Below are positions 43,662 through 56,200 of a DNA stretch of 64,000 nt, in pieces. Source of the DNA: Clavelina lepadiformis. Its lineage: Eukaryota > Chordata > Ascidiacea > Aplousobranchia > Clavelinidae. The position numbers and the translations under genes were made by a program. The notes below the pieces were generated by a model. The model saw only the letters and a program-made list of their open reading frames with translations. It was not told the origin of the DNA and did no database searches. Position 1 is the stretch's first letter. The number at the start of each line of letters is the position of its first letter. The stretch covers positions 379,501 through 443,500 of the forward strand of contig NC_135245.1 in the NCBI RefSeq assembly GCF_947623445.1, in the 5' to 3' direction.

Positions 43662-45905
43662 CCAAACAATAAGAATATTATGTTGTCACAAAGCCATCGC
43701 GTGTATAATGCAAATAATTAATTTTCAGGACAAATTTATTCAAATATAAAGGCTAATCATCGTCACCTGGCGAAAACAATTTAAAATTTCATGATAATTT
43801 TGGCTGGATGAGAGTAATCAGCGCACACATTAAATGAACTTTGAACTAGATTAAAATTCGCCTCAGAATAATCTTAGCTGCGTATAATCTGACAATTTAT
43901 TAAAATGTTATGAAAACTTTTGCCAACTTCAACCCAAACCACCAAAAACATTTCAAAATATCGCGACTATCGCATGTGTAGTGGTGCAGGGCGTTTGTGA
44001 CATAACAATGTGGAAACGACAATTCAAAAATTACTGTGCTGATCTTCTTCACATGATCAGACATGGAGCAACATGATCGACTTCCCTTGTCATTTAGGAG
44101 TATACGTCATAATATATCCGCTTTATGACTTCACAATGCACCACATTATAGATTTGTTACAACACAGATTAATTGAGATTGACCTATCTTATCCACTGTA
44201 GAAAAACTTGGAAAGGTCAGAGGGTAACCTGATTGTCACGTCATCCTGACGATCTATCATGAAATTTTTATGCAATCGCGAATATATTAAACGATTGGAT
44301 TCAAAATCAGTTCCAAGACAAAAAATGCAGCGAAACAAGAAGAAGAATTCAAAAACTAATCTTGCTCCAGCTTTAGTCGTTAATTCATTTTCTCTGACCA
44401 TTGTTATCCAATAACGACAAATTATGACGTGGCCGAGAATTGAATGTAAATTCGGTCGAAGAAAATTTCCATCCAAGTTATTTTGCAAAAAGATTGAGCA
44501 AAATATTCCCGGTGAGCTTTCATTGGTTTAAAATTTCACTCATGACGGAGCATGAATGACGTCGACGTTCGTCTAAATTTTTTTAAATGGACGTCATTAG
44601 CGGTGCTGACGTCACAGCCAAGCTAATAAATCTAAAATGTTTATAAATGCTGATAAGGATAACCGCAATCCTATGGGCAGGCCATGCTGTCAGATGCTGC
44701 TGTAATGTTGGCTACGACTTAGCTTCAGGTCATGTTAACACTAGTTATAAGATGCAGGTTGTAGTTCTACGGATAGAACGATTAGAAAGGTTGAAGGAAG
44801 GGAAAATGGAACTTTTCATTCATCTGTTCCACGGATGACGTTTGCTCGGTGAATGAAGCGATAAATTTATCGTCTCCCTGAACAATTGCTAACGTGACGA
44901 AGTCGAATTAAAACAGCGATGGAAAGTGGATTGATTTTTTATTCAGAACGTCGGGAGCTGCTAAGTCGACAAATTAGTTAAAAGCGTCGATTGTAATGAA
45001 GCGGACAGACACGAAGGATAAGAATCGTGAAAAGTTCTTTTCAACTGAGCGGCAAATATAGAAGATCGCCGCGCAAAAGATTGTGACGTAGATTGTGGTG
45101 AATTATGAAGCGATGACCGGAAAGCTATTGCATTGTCAGGCGTGTGTTAGAACGGAAATTGTCTTATAAGTGTAAACACAGTGAGACACAAATAAGTGGA
45201 AATGTTCCTAGAAGGAGCGTTGATTTGTTTTTACAGAATAAACAGCGGTTGATTGCTCGCAATGTCTCGCTTAGACGTTTACATGTCAGGTCGTGACTAG
45301 AATTTCTGGAGATGAAACTTTGAGATTTGATTAATTTCTTTTTTGCAATCTAGCGAGTCTGGCAAGTAAGTCTCGGGAAACGACTCATTAATCTTTGTGA
45401 CGTAACAATCAGCCATTTCGATGCAAAAATCTCCGTGGCAGAAGTAACATTTCATTGTGTGCTTTGGAGTTTGTCAGAAAAGAAAAGGATAAAAGGTTGT
45501 TGAGAGAAGTTATTATGATGTCACAAACAAATATTAAAAAATTAATAAAAAAAATATTTGTTTGGTCAATATTTCGTATTTTTAATTAGAAAGCAAGAAA
45601 GGTTTTTGCTGAATTAATGCGGCGTAAATGATACAACTTTGCCAATCAAGGTTATTACGTCATTGAAATTATCAACTTGATGCTTACACAGGCAAGCTCA
45701 GTATCAGTAAAAGTTTGAGTTTTTATCTAAAATGGAAGTTTTTTAGCCTTTCTTAAACCCTTTTTGGTTTAGAAAAAGATCTTACCCCAGTCTTCCCGTA
45801 AAGTGCAACAACTTCTGCGCTAAACACATTTATTTATCGGACAGCTTTTACTATTTTTAAGGTGGTTGTTGTTAAATTACTCCGGACCATAAATTTTGAT
45901 GCAAA
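43662..45905. other. intergenic spacer
   Basis: About 2.2 kb with no supported exon. It holds one exact TGACGTCA at 44607 and several near-variants such as TGACGTAA. The promoter of the GPCR gene is expected at its right end. Nothing else was recognised. Confidence 0.55.
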
Positions 45906-48900
45906 ATGTCATTGATAGCCACCTCAAATGGGCCACTCACTGAAGTTGGTGAGTTGGGTTGTAATTTATTATGAAAAAACAAAATTTTTAAAATTTGGTA
46001 AAAATATTCGAAACGCCCTCAGCAGTTATAGACGAAAACTTGGTACTTTTCTCAAAATTAAAAACGAAATGATATGGTGGAAAATTTTTAAATAAATTTG
46101 AACAATTTCCAGAGAAAGAGATTTGTAAGATCCAACAGGAACCTCAGATCGCGTTTGGTGTTGTCATGATCGCGCTTATCATCATCGGATTGGTCGGCAA
46201 CATCCTCGTAATCCTCACCATTCTGCTCCTCCAAGAGTTTAAGAAATCCGTCACCAACTGGTGAGGTCATCAACGCTGATGACGTACAATTGACTTGTAA
46301 AGAAGTAGCCAAGGAAGTTATAAGCACCTTGATGCTCCAACAAAGTTTTGCTCGTGACAGATATGACGCTATTTTGGTTGATTAATGTCAATTTGTGATG
46401 TTTGTTTTATGCAGGTACATTTTGCAACTGGCCCTGGCTGACACATTATTCCTTGCCATGCTCTCCCTCACAGCTCAGAGTTCAATCATTGGGAGGTGGA
46501 TCCACCCGGAGTGGGTTTGCAAGTTCAAGGAGGGAGTCATCTTCATCAACTATTACGCAAGCATCTACTTTCTCGTGGTGAGGAAATGACCATGATTTGG
46601 ATTTTCGATGAAAACTTTGTAGATTTTTAGTTGTGTTGTGGCCTTGAAATTTAAATCATATATAGATTAGTATACACCGGTGTTTGCTGGTACATATTAC
46701 TTCAGTTTGCTAAAACCTGGAGTATGTTCTAGGCCTATTCTTTAAATTACAAATGTGCTTGATGAATTCTTTAAATGTGAGGATAGTAGAACGTGACGGG
46801 TCCAAAGCACAAAGATTGTGACGCAATTTCGTGATTGGTAGGAAGTCCAAAAATACTTTGCTGAGCATTGATTGATGACTTGGAACAATTTCATAATTAT
46901 AATTGGCTCGCATCAGAGAATTTTTAATCATTTTATGTTACTTCTGGCCAAAATTTGCTTTGTTTTGAAGGTTTGTGCTGGCCACTAAAGTTATAGTAAA
47001 TAAAGAAGATGGTATTTTGGCAAAGTGTAAGTTTTTATCTTTTCCACTGGCCCCTTAATTTTAAGTAAAATTGCTCATTATCCTAATTCAGTGCTAAGTC
47101 AATTTGGTAATTGCTGGTTTGCTGCTCATCGCTTTATGTTAGTATCGCTCGACGTGCTTTGTTTCAAAGCATTGTTTGCTAACAAGCACGATAAAGCGGA
47201 ACGCTTCTTTGATAATATGAGGGAGCAGAGCGGAGTGGATTATGACCAAATAAGTTCATTGATTTCGTCAAATATGTCGTCATATATACGTCACCGTTCA
47301 ACGTTGCATCACTTAAAAAATGTTTTGTCGTCGTTTTATGAAACTCCCTCCCACTCAAAAAATCCAAGCTGCACGATTTGGACGTCGTAGAAATAAATTG
47401 TTGGGTCATAATTAACATTTCTTATCTTTGCAGGTGATGAGCCTTGACCGCTACCTGGCTGTGACGAAAGCATTTGCGTCAAGCACATGGGTGACGTCAC
47501 TACGTAGCCCTATTGCGTCTTACATCATCAGCATAGTAGGGTGGTCGGCGAGTATTCTGGCCTGCATCATTCTCTACCAGAACGCCAAGGTCAACGATTG
47601 CCAGATCTGTGGCTTCGACTTCGGCCACGTCAGTAACATTCCAACATCACAACACGTCACCGCCTCACAGACGACGAACGAAAACTTCACCGAGATAAAC
47701 GTCAACATGACGTCACCAGAGGGGGATGAAAATACAATAGATTTCTCAGAAAACTTGGATGAATTTGAAGCAGGATTCTTCGACTACGAGCTGCCTTACG
47801 AAGTACTTCGGCAGATTTATGAAGATTACCTGAATGAAGCGATGAAGAGAAGCCAGTCAACAGGTGCCCACCTCGCCTCCATTCATAGTGTTGCTCGCTT
47901 CGATTGGTTAAGTGATGAGTTGGTTGTTTTATAGCGTCGCCTGACGTCAAGCCAACAGCTCCAACGCTCTCTGGTGAAGAAGAGGAGACAACGTCCACGG
48001 AGGGGTTGAAATATGTCCTCACTTTCCACCGATTCTGCAAGTAAGTCTCGAGATTTTGTTTGTACGACACCACGTCCAACCATATGCTTCATGGTAAACA
48101 TATCTTGCCAGACACACCAACCAACCAACCTTGTTCGTCTGGTTGTGGACCAACTTCATCATCGCCTTCCTCATCCCATTATTCCTCATCTCGTTCTTCT
48201 ACGGCATGATCATCTCCACCATCATGAAAGCCAAATCCGTCGGAAATAGCGAGTCACAGGTGAACTGGTTGTTTCGTATCTTGCCGTGTTATTTATTCTT
48301 CACCATTGACTGTGGGGAGGGGGGGAATGGTACTAACATTGTTACGTCATAGTAATACAATAACATACTGACAACCAACCAATCCATGAAGGTAAAAAGG
48401 AGGCAAAGTCATGTGGTCTTAAAACGTGCAAGATGTTTATCTACTTATATATTTTATTTTAACAACCCCATACTTATGACTCTTTCCAGCGGACCTATCG
48501 TCGCAAAGTCACCATGATCGTATTGGGGCTGGTCATATTATTCGTGGTCTCCTGGTCGCCATGGTATATCGTCAAAATTGCTCAGATCTACGGGATTGAC
48601 CTTGGCCTTGAAGCTTGCAGGAAACTGGGGGACGCGGTTCGCGCCATTGCTTACCTCAACAGCGCCCTCAATCCATACTTTTACAGGTGAGTGACGGTAA
48701 TGATGACGTCATGAAGTCATGTTAAGCTTACGGTACGTGACAGTTGGGACTAAGATTTCAGCGATTTTGTGTGATTTATTCGGTAAGTTTAATGGAGGCT
48801 GGTGATTGGTTGGCGCCCTGTCACGTTTCAACCTTTCACATCCGGAATCGTAACAGCGGAAATACGCAAATAATTCTCTTCTTACTCTGGGTATTATTAC

Positions 48901-49371
48901 GTCATAAATCACAATGTCTTAGATGTATTATTACCAGATATGTTTGACTAGCGCTGGCAACTTTCCTTGGACAATCGTGACAACTTCATGCGATTGTGAT
49001 GACCCGCCAGCATGAGTCGACAAATTAAAATATTTTAGCATCTCGCTTATTTAATCAGCCGACCACTTTTGACCTTTCATTGCGTAGCAACTTTTGTGAC
49101 GTCATAATTACATCGCAGCTTCCTGGGCAGCCACTTCCGGGATAGGTTGATGAGAGCAGGAAAGAAGGTCCGGATTCCATCCACGAAAGGGAGCCGCCTC
49201 AGCTCCGGAGGATCTGGTCGTCGCAGGAGGAAGTGGAGCACCAGCAACAGCGGGAGCAACAAGCAGGTCCGGATGCAGTGCGTCAAGCAGGGGGAAGCAC
49301 CTAAGGAGGAAGAGCTGATGGTGCAGAGCACTGCGCAGAAGACGGAGCGGACCATCCTCCCCATCGTATAG
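45906..49371 (+). CDS. rhodopsin-class G-protein-coupled receptor, peptide-receptor type
   Basis: Eight exons (45906-45948, 46113-46260, 46415-46577, 47434-47863, 47935-48040, 48112-48259, 48490-48686, 49119-49371) encode 495 residues. TM1 has GLVGNILVILTILLL, TM2 LQLALADTLF, TM3 ends SLDRYLAV, TM4 PIASYIISIVGWSASILAC, TM5 FIIAFLIPLFLISFFYGMII, TM6 VTMIVLGLVILFVVSWSPWY and TM7 NSALNPYFY. The TM2, TM3 and TM6 wording is closest to the somatostatin/opioid/galanin group; the ligand is unknown. TM6 has S-W-S-P in place of C-W-x-P. The loop between TM4 and TM5 is exceptionally long (about 150 residues), acidic, with possible N-glycosylation sites NFT and NMT. The C-tail is basic and Ser-rich, offering kinase/arrestin sites. 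The short first exon, MSLIATSNGPLTEV, fits in phase but is less certain. Confidence 0.9.
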
Positions 49372-49507
49372 ACGCTGGTGGGGGAGGGACTCGAGAATAA
49401 TGGGATCGCGGCTCGGAACGATTTTGTTTGAAATCCTTGATGTTTGACTTAACTTTCTGCACAAATATCCTGCAAATGAACCACCTTGCTCTACTTGCTT
49501 GTAACAT

Positions 49508-49513
49508 AATAAA
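49508..49513 (+). terminator. polyadenylation signal of the GPCR gene
   Basis: AATAAA lies 137 bases after the stop codon; further AATAAA words occur near 49607. This is the expected 3' end. Confidence 0.5.
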
Positions 49514-50208
49514 AATGTTACCGCGCAACCTGTTGTGGTTAGATGAGCGATCATTGTTTACATTTTTGTGACATCATAATATACGAATTCACAGTTTAAC
49601 AAGAAAAAATAAATATTGGAATATTTCAAGACAAAAATATTTCACACAACTTTATAGACTAAGACTTAAAAACTTGCAACTAATAACAGCGCCAATTGTT
49701 TCATAGAAGCAATATAATTCCATTTTTGCTCTGGCGACGTTCTTCTAATATGAGTCTTTAACTTTCCGTCTGTTTTGTTGCGTCATAATCGAGAACCTTA
49801 GTTTGGCAAAAATGTCGCATACTCGCAGTTTCGGACAGGTATTGATGACGCAATAGACGGTTGAAAACTAATGAGAGCAAAATTATATGAACAATGCGCA
49901 TAAGGAAGCAAAATGAAGTATTTTTACATATCAAGGATTCTTCTTCGGCGTAAAAACTTTTCTAATGCTGTATTTCCAAGTTCATGATCGTTCCAAGATA
50001 GTTGCGAAGTAAAACTTCATAACATCGTCAGTTTGTGACGAAATAAATAAAAGGGATTTATAGTGGCCCTCCCACTTCCGCAATTTCATCACCTGGCCAA
50101 GGCTGGACACGAGCGCATGTCGAGTCTACTTTTAAGGTTTTTGAAGCACATTGTCGTTACATTCATGGTTTATGACGCAATAAAGCGATGAGAACTTTCT
50201 CGAACAAC
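49514..50208. other. spacer between convergent GPCR and KIF28 ends
   Basis: About 0.7 kb of AT-rich sequence separating two genes that converge. It must contain the KIF28 polyadenylation site on the minus strand. No exon or named repeat was recognised. Confidence 0.5.
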
Positions 50209-53200
50209 TCATTTGATGGGGGGAGGCCTTTCCATCTGCTGGAGTCGAACTGCGTTCGAAACCGATTGTTTAAGACTTAATAAAGTCGCGTCGAGATCTT
50301 CAGATAATTTCTCAATTTCTTTGTTGCCCTTAAATCCATTGTGTGACGTCATACGTGCTAGATTTTGTTGCAGAGGGCGGATGTCGCTGAAGAAACATTT
50401 CAAAGCTCGACCTAGCTCCGCTTGCGCTCTGTTGCTACCTGACGGTTTTGTTTTGGTGTTATTGATATGTCTGACGTGGCTTGTCCCAGATCTTGTGGCG
50501 CCTTTCTCTGAAAGAATTAAAGATATTATTGCTGAGAATTATCACCAATACGAAGAGTGCAAGGGAGATAACTTTTCAAATTTCCTTACCGTGTTCTGTG
50601 GCAATCCTTGCTTCGAATTTCTTCCGAAGCTTTGAGTTTTCTTTCTTTAAAACCTGAAAAAAAGATTCGATGACAAACTGATCATGTGCTGCATGCAACG
50701 TTGAGATCCTACGTTGCAAATCCTCCTCAGATCTTGGTTATCTTCATCCCTCTCTTTCAACATCTTCTTCGCTTCCCTGAGCTCGCTCTCCTGAAAGAAA
50801 AGTCGCAGCAATTGAAGTTGAAGCTTCGACGATTCGAGTCTAAGCGACATCGTGTGACTTCATTACCAGCATTTCCACGTCACTGCTGCTTGATGACATA
50901 GATGGTGACGGAGTCGGTGACGTGTGCGTGACGTGAAAAAATCCTGAATCTTGCCTCGAGTTCCTTTTTCCGGTCCTGCCCTCTGCGCAAAGCAAATTAA
51001 AGTACTTTGATGTCGTCGAAGATAAAAAAGTTGTTAATTTTAAGACACTTCGCTTCGCTTAAGTCCATGCTCAGGAACTTTCGGTCAGATTTTTAGAATT
51101 TTTGGTTTGCTTAATTCTGCTTTGTTTATCGGACACCTTGCAAACCCCAACTATTACCTTGCAGACCCAAAACTATCACCTTGCAGACCCCAAAGTTCGA
51201 CGATGAGGGCCGATGAGTTGAGGTAGTGAAGGAGGTCCTGGTCCACACGTTCCACTGTGATCAGCTGCTCCATGTTGAAGCTCGGGTTGATCGTGCGCCA
51301 CACAGCGGCGGTCTCATGTCCGTATTCTTCGTCGTAGAACTTAAACCTTAAAAGAGCAAGCATGAAAGCAGAGACCTGGAGGCGATAACGTGAGAAGTCA
51401 TCTTTGAGCTTCTCACCTCAACATTGCTCCCCTGCTTTTCTTTTCTCTGATCCATTCTACGCCTAGACAATGCGGAATGTTGATGATAAAATCCATCCGC
51501 TTACCGACCATCTCCGTCGGATCAATCACCAGAGAGTCCTCTCCTTTCATCCTGGAGGAAGAGGAGAACGGATGTTGGACTCATATTTCTAGGGAGACTA
51601 CCGAGAAAAAGTCCATGAAAATAACTTACTCTTTCGTGGGAGTGCAGGGATTCATAGACACCTGCAGGATAGCGACCTCTTCTCCAATATCGTTATTTAT
51701 CGGTACTTGGTCATCTAACGGCATGTTGTAAGACAAACTGTGCAACCACACGTGGGCGCTACAATAAGAAAGAAGCAGTAAATATGATCTAAACGTTTCA
51801 CTCTACGGAACTTTGAAACCTAGAAACTATTCGCTCATCCAGCAACAAAATCTTCAGCGATGACGTAAACAACACACCATCCGAGATAAATGTCCTCCAC
51901 CGGATCCCAGAACGGATCGAGATCTTCCGATAACTCCACCATCCATGTGGGATCATCCTGATGCTTCATGTAAAGCTCCTCGATCATGTAGCGGCGGTTG
52001 ATGAATTTGCTTTTGGACCAGATCCAAACCTGGTCTGTCACCTGGTGGAATAAAATAAGCTACTTTAAACACTTTAGCATCTGAAGAAAGATTTTTGGGG
52101 TCGTCTTTAACACCCACCACAGTATCATTGTCGCTACCTATCGGTCACACCTAGCCAATCTTTTTCCCACCTGGTGTCGTACTTCCACCGCTATTTCTTT
52201 TGGGATTTCGTTTCCCCGCGCGTCATAAGTGGCTAGGTTTTTAACAAAGAGTTCAAAGTCTCTTTCCTTCTTAAGTTCTTGGCTGATGGCGTTCATACTG
52301 GCCACAACCGGCACCAACCGGATGTACTCGGCGTAAACTGCATCTGTGATGCTCTGAAGATGTCGGAATAAAAAGGAATTCAAAGTTTAAAAACAAAGAA
52401 CTTCAATAATGACACTTACCATAGTGTTTAAGCAAACCACAAGTATTCGCTGAAATTAATTCACATCAGCCATAAGCTCTCGTTCAAGGTTCTTCAACGG
52501 GGGCGATATTGTCCATCAAGGGGGCAACTGAGACAATTTTTGAAGTTGGGGGGAGGGGGATTTTAGATTTTAAGGGTGTGAAAGACGCTGTTTCCATTGT
52601 CTTTCTAGTTGTGATTTTATAATTATGTATCTGTTATTTACCGCGCTATTATTGCATAAGGTCATACTTGCTTTGTTTCTGATTGTTCTTTCCTTTTTGT
52701 GATAATTTCAAAGCATATTGAATATCGCAAGAAGAAAAATAATCGTAGGGGCAATTTTGACGAAGAACTCCGAAAAGGGGTGATTTTACAAGAAAAGGTG
52801 GATGACCACTGAGTTTAGCTTCTCTTGTGTAAACGTCAAAACTTCTTCAAAATCAAACTTGGAAACTGTCTTCCAACACCAACCTCGTTTTTATGACGTT
52901 TTGCTCTTGGTGACGTATTAGGTAACTCATGAGTGATGTCACTGTAGGTGAGGAGTTCGTTCTGGAAAAAGTCGAAGTTGCATCGCTCTGTGACGCTCTC
53001 GACGCTCTCGCGAGATCTTTCCGATGGGAATCCGATGAAGAGGAAGAGCGAGTTTGAACCGACCTTGAGTCGATCCTTTCAGTTAAGAACAAAGATGTGT
53101 ACGTCAAAATGAGCAAACTCATTCAAGGTCAAGAATCTCAAACTCAAGTTCAAGTTCACCCCGTGGTTGAGTGAAGTCTGGATGAGGATTTTCCTCCCGT

Positions 53201-56200
53201 TGATGGTGACGTCATCGTTGGCGCAGGGTTCCATTATCACCTTGCCCTCTCCATTGCTCCGGATGATGAAATGCTCCTCCTGGATTCTGTGAACAAACAA
53301 AGAAGTTCTTTGTTGATTAGAAACTGAAGACGATATGAAGTAAATTGAACTTCGATCTCACAAAATCTTTTTGCAGATTCCACTGCAAAGGTGAGGAAGT
53401 TTATTTCTCACATCATTAACATCACAAAGATCATTACAAATGTCACAAAAAAATTTGAAAAGGAATCTTTTTCAAAAGCACAAACTCTCCATTACCCGAG
53501 TCCCCTCAGCACAATATAATGGATTTCTTCTTTTCTCTGCTTGCTGCATCTTCCCACATTGGTGACCCCGTCGTATATCGGGTGCTTGATGATGCCACTT
53601 AGCTGTGGGTCTTCATTCACATTCTTAAGCGAAGTTAAGTCATTCGACTTTTTGTTGGAAACCTTAACTTACTTAAATAAAACAAGATTCATGAAGAGAT
53701 TCCAACCTGTAAGTACGGGTAGCATTGGTTTCTCTGTTGGGGCATCCCCTCAATCGATCTTTGTTCTGCCTCCCATTCCTTCCGGGCAGTTTCCAGCTTC
53801 TGTTCCCATGATGTCATCATCTCCTTCATCTGTCGTTCGTTTTGCGTGAGCAGTCGCTGAACATCGGCTAAAATCATCACAACATGGTTGTGACGTAAGC
53901 ATTCTTATATAATAACAAGGAACCGCTAATGACCTACAATTATCACTGACGCCATCATGGGGAGATTTTCGCGATAATTGAGCAAGAAGTCGCGCGTTTT
54001 CCGCCTTCAGTTGTCGAATCAACTTGTCGGTCGGACTCTCGTTGACAACCGCCCTGTTCTTTATCTTTTTCGCTCTGTTCGCGTACCTCAGGGTAGAGAG
54101 GGTCTCCTCGTAATTGATGTCGGCCGGACTAAGCGCCGCGATCTGAGAAAAAATTCAATATTTAACAATTCAACAAATTCGAGATTTATCTTCCTGATGT
54201 GAAGTAGAATGGAGCCACCATGACAGTTTTGCTGTTCCCGCCCAGGGCAGATTTGAGAAGTTTAGTGAGAACGGAGTCCCGGTAAGGCACAACCGATTTG
54301 GGGTCAGCAGTTGCTAAAGTCTCAATCACAGTTCCCAGCATCAAAAGACTTCGGTTGATCGCAGAACCTTCTTTTAGTCTGTCACCTGCCGCGGAAAGTT
54401 TATTTCATTATAAAGTCTTTTTCGATTTCTATGTTCATGCGTCTCGATAGCTTGTAATGATGTTGAAGTAATAAACTACAACGTCATAAAGTACGCTAAT
54501 ATGGGGTAATAAAAATCTTACCGGTTGCCCCTGACGACTCTGCTCTCTCACTTCCGGCGAGATCGACCAGATTTATCTCACTCGTCTTCGTGGTGCTCTC
54601 ACCAAGGTCATTGTTGAAAATCTATGGCATACGTGCATTATTCGGTAACAGAGAGCACGATTGTTTCGGCGCTTGCAGGCCATGACGCGTCGAACACTGA
54701 GCTACGCTCTGACGACATGATTTGGTTTAAATTGGCAAACCTGTTTGAACTTAATGCTGATGACCATGTGCGATCTGCTGCTCGTAGCGTTCATATTTGT
54801 CGCAGCAGTTGTCCGGTTGATGGCGCCAACTTCCATCAATTGTTCTACTGAGTTGTAATCTCGGCATGGATGTTGCGTCAAGCCTTCGACGTAAAAACCT
54901 ACGTCACGATTTTCACGAACCTGCAAAAAGAAATGGTTTGACCGAAAGCAACATCACGTGGGACTTAAGCACGGAAGGAGTCAATCAAAGATTAATCAGA
55001 GATAAACCAAAGTAAACAACGGGGAGTTTCTTACCTTCAAGTTTGTTGACTTATGTTGACTTTTATTGAAAAGCAGGTCGCGAGTTTGCTCGTTGTAAAT
55101 CTCAAGCATCGAAAAAGTGACCTTTAAACAACACGGCGCGTTGGTTCGGCAGGCAAGGCAAGGTAATGCAGGAATGTGGAAATGTAAATTACATCATCGG
55201 TTTGAGATTTTTTTATTACTTTGTCGCCAGATGTGGTGTTGCCATAACAACCTGTAGCTCATTGTTAAGCGATAAAATTTATGGTTTCTGACATCACAAT
55301 TAACCTTTACGATCTAACGATCATTGGAGCTTGAAATTTAGGGAAATTTTGAGCCAAACGACGATTTGTTCAAACAATTTGTAAATATCCGCTCAGCCTT
55401 GGCGACCACAACATAAATCAAAATACAACTAATCTGGAGCCTCTATCTTAGCGCAGAAAAGAAAGAGGTGTCTAGTTTCTTGCTGGAAATACGCCCTGAG
55501 CTTACGATGAACTTGGTAGGAAACTTATCGCCTTTGTTGACACCATCTTACCTGTAGCTCTTTATCGCCCTCTCTGGCCTCATCGATAGCTCTGAAGAGG
55601 TTCCCGCAGGTGATTGGGACAATCCCCTTATTGCTCCCGTGTCCCACCATGGAGTAACTTTTGCCGCTCCCCGTCTGTCCATAAGCGAATAGGGTCGCGT
55701 TGTAGCCCGCCCACGCGTTCTGGAGGACCCCCCTCCCCAGATCATCGAAGACGGTCATCTGTAAAGATGGGGAATGTTGATTGTTCAATAAAAATTATTT
55801 CATAATAAAAAGTTGACAATGGTTTATTGTGGCGTCATAATTAGAAAAAAGAAAGTGCCCTTTCTCTCCATATCGCCCTCTCGTGGATCATGAGACAGGA
55901 CCCTTGACATTGGAATGGCGGAAATAAAAATCTTCTTCAAACATGAAATTTACAACCAACCCCTAGCAAGCACGATCGTCAATTTCGTGGAATCGATAAA
56001 GACGGAAGATGTCATTAACTTTATTACGTCACAATATGTTTGTTTATGTTCTAATAAAATCTTTCGCTCCTCACCTGATCCGCATAACGACTGCTCGCTT
56101 CTGATTGGATTAATCGTCCATTCTGATCCACAACGTAGCCATCGTGCGACCAATAGGAATAGTCGAAGCTGAATTGCTTTGTCTCTTTGTTTGTTGGGTT

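Noticed and set aside
47434-47934. Ending the GPCR as a truncated protein at the stop at 47934
   Set aside because: A phase-1 donor at 47863 and clear exons for TM5-TM7 follow, so the stop is intronic.
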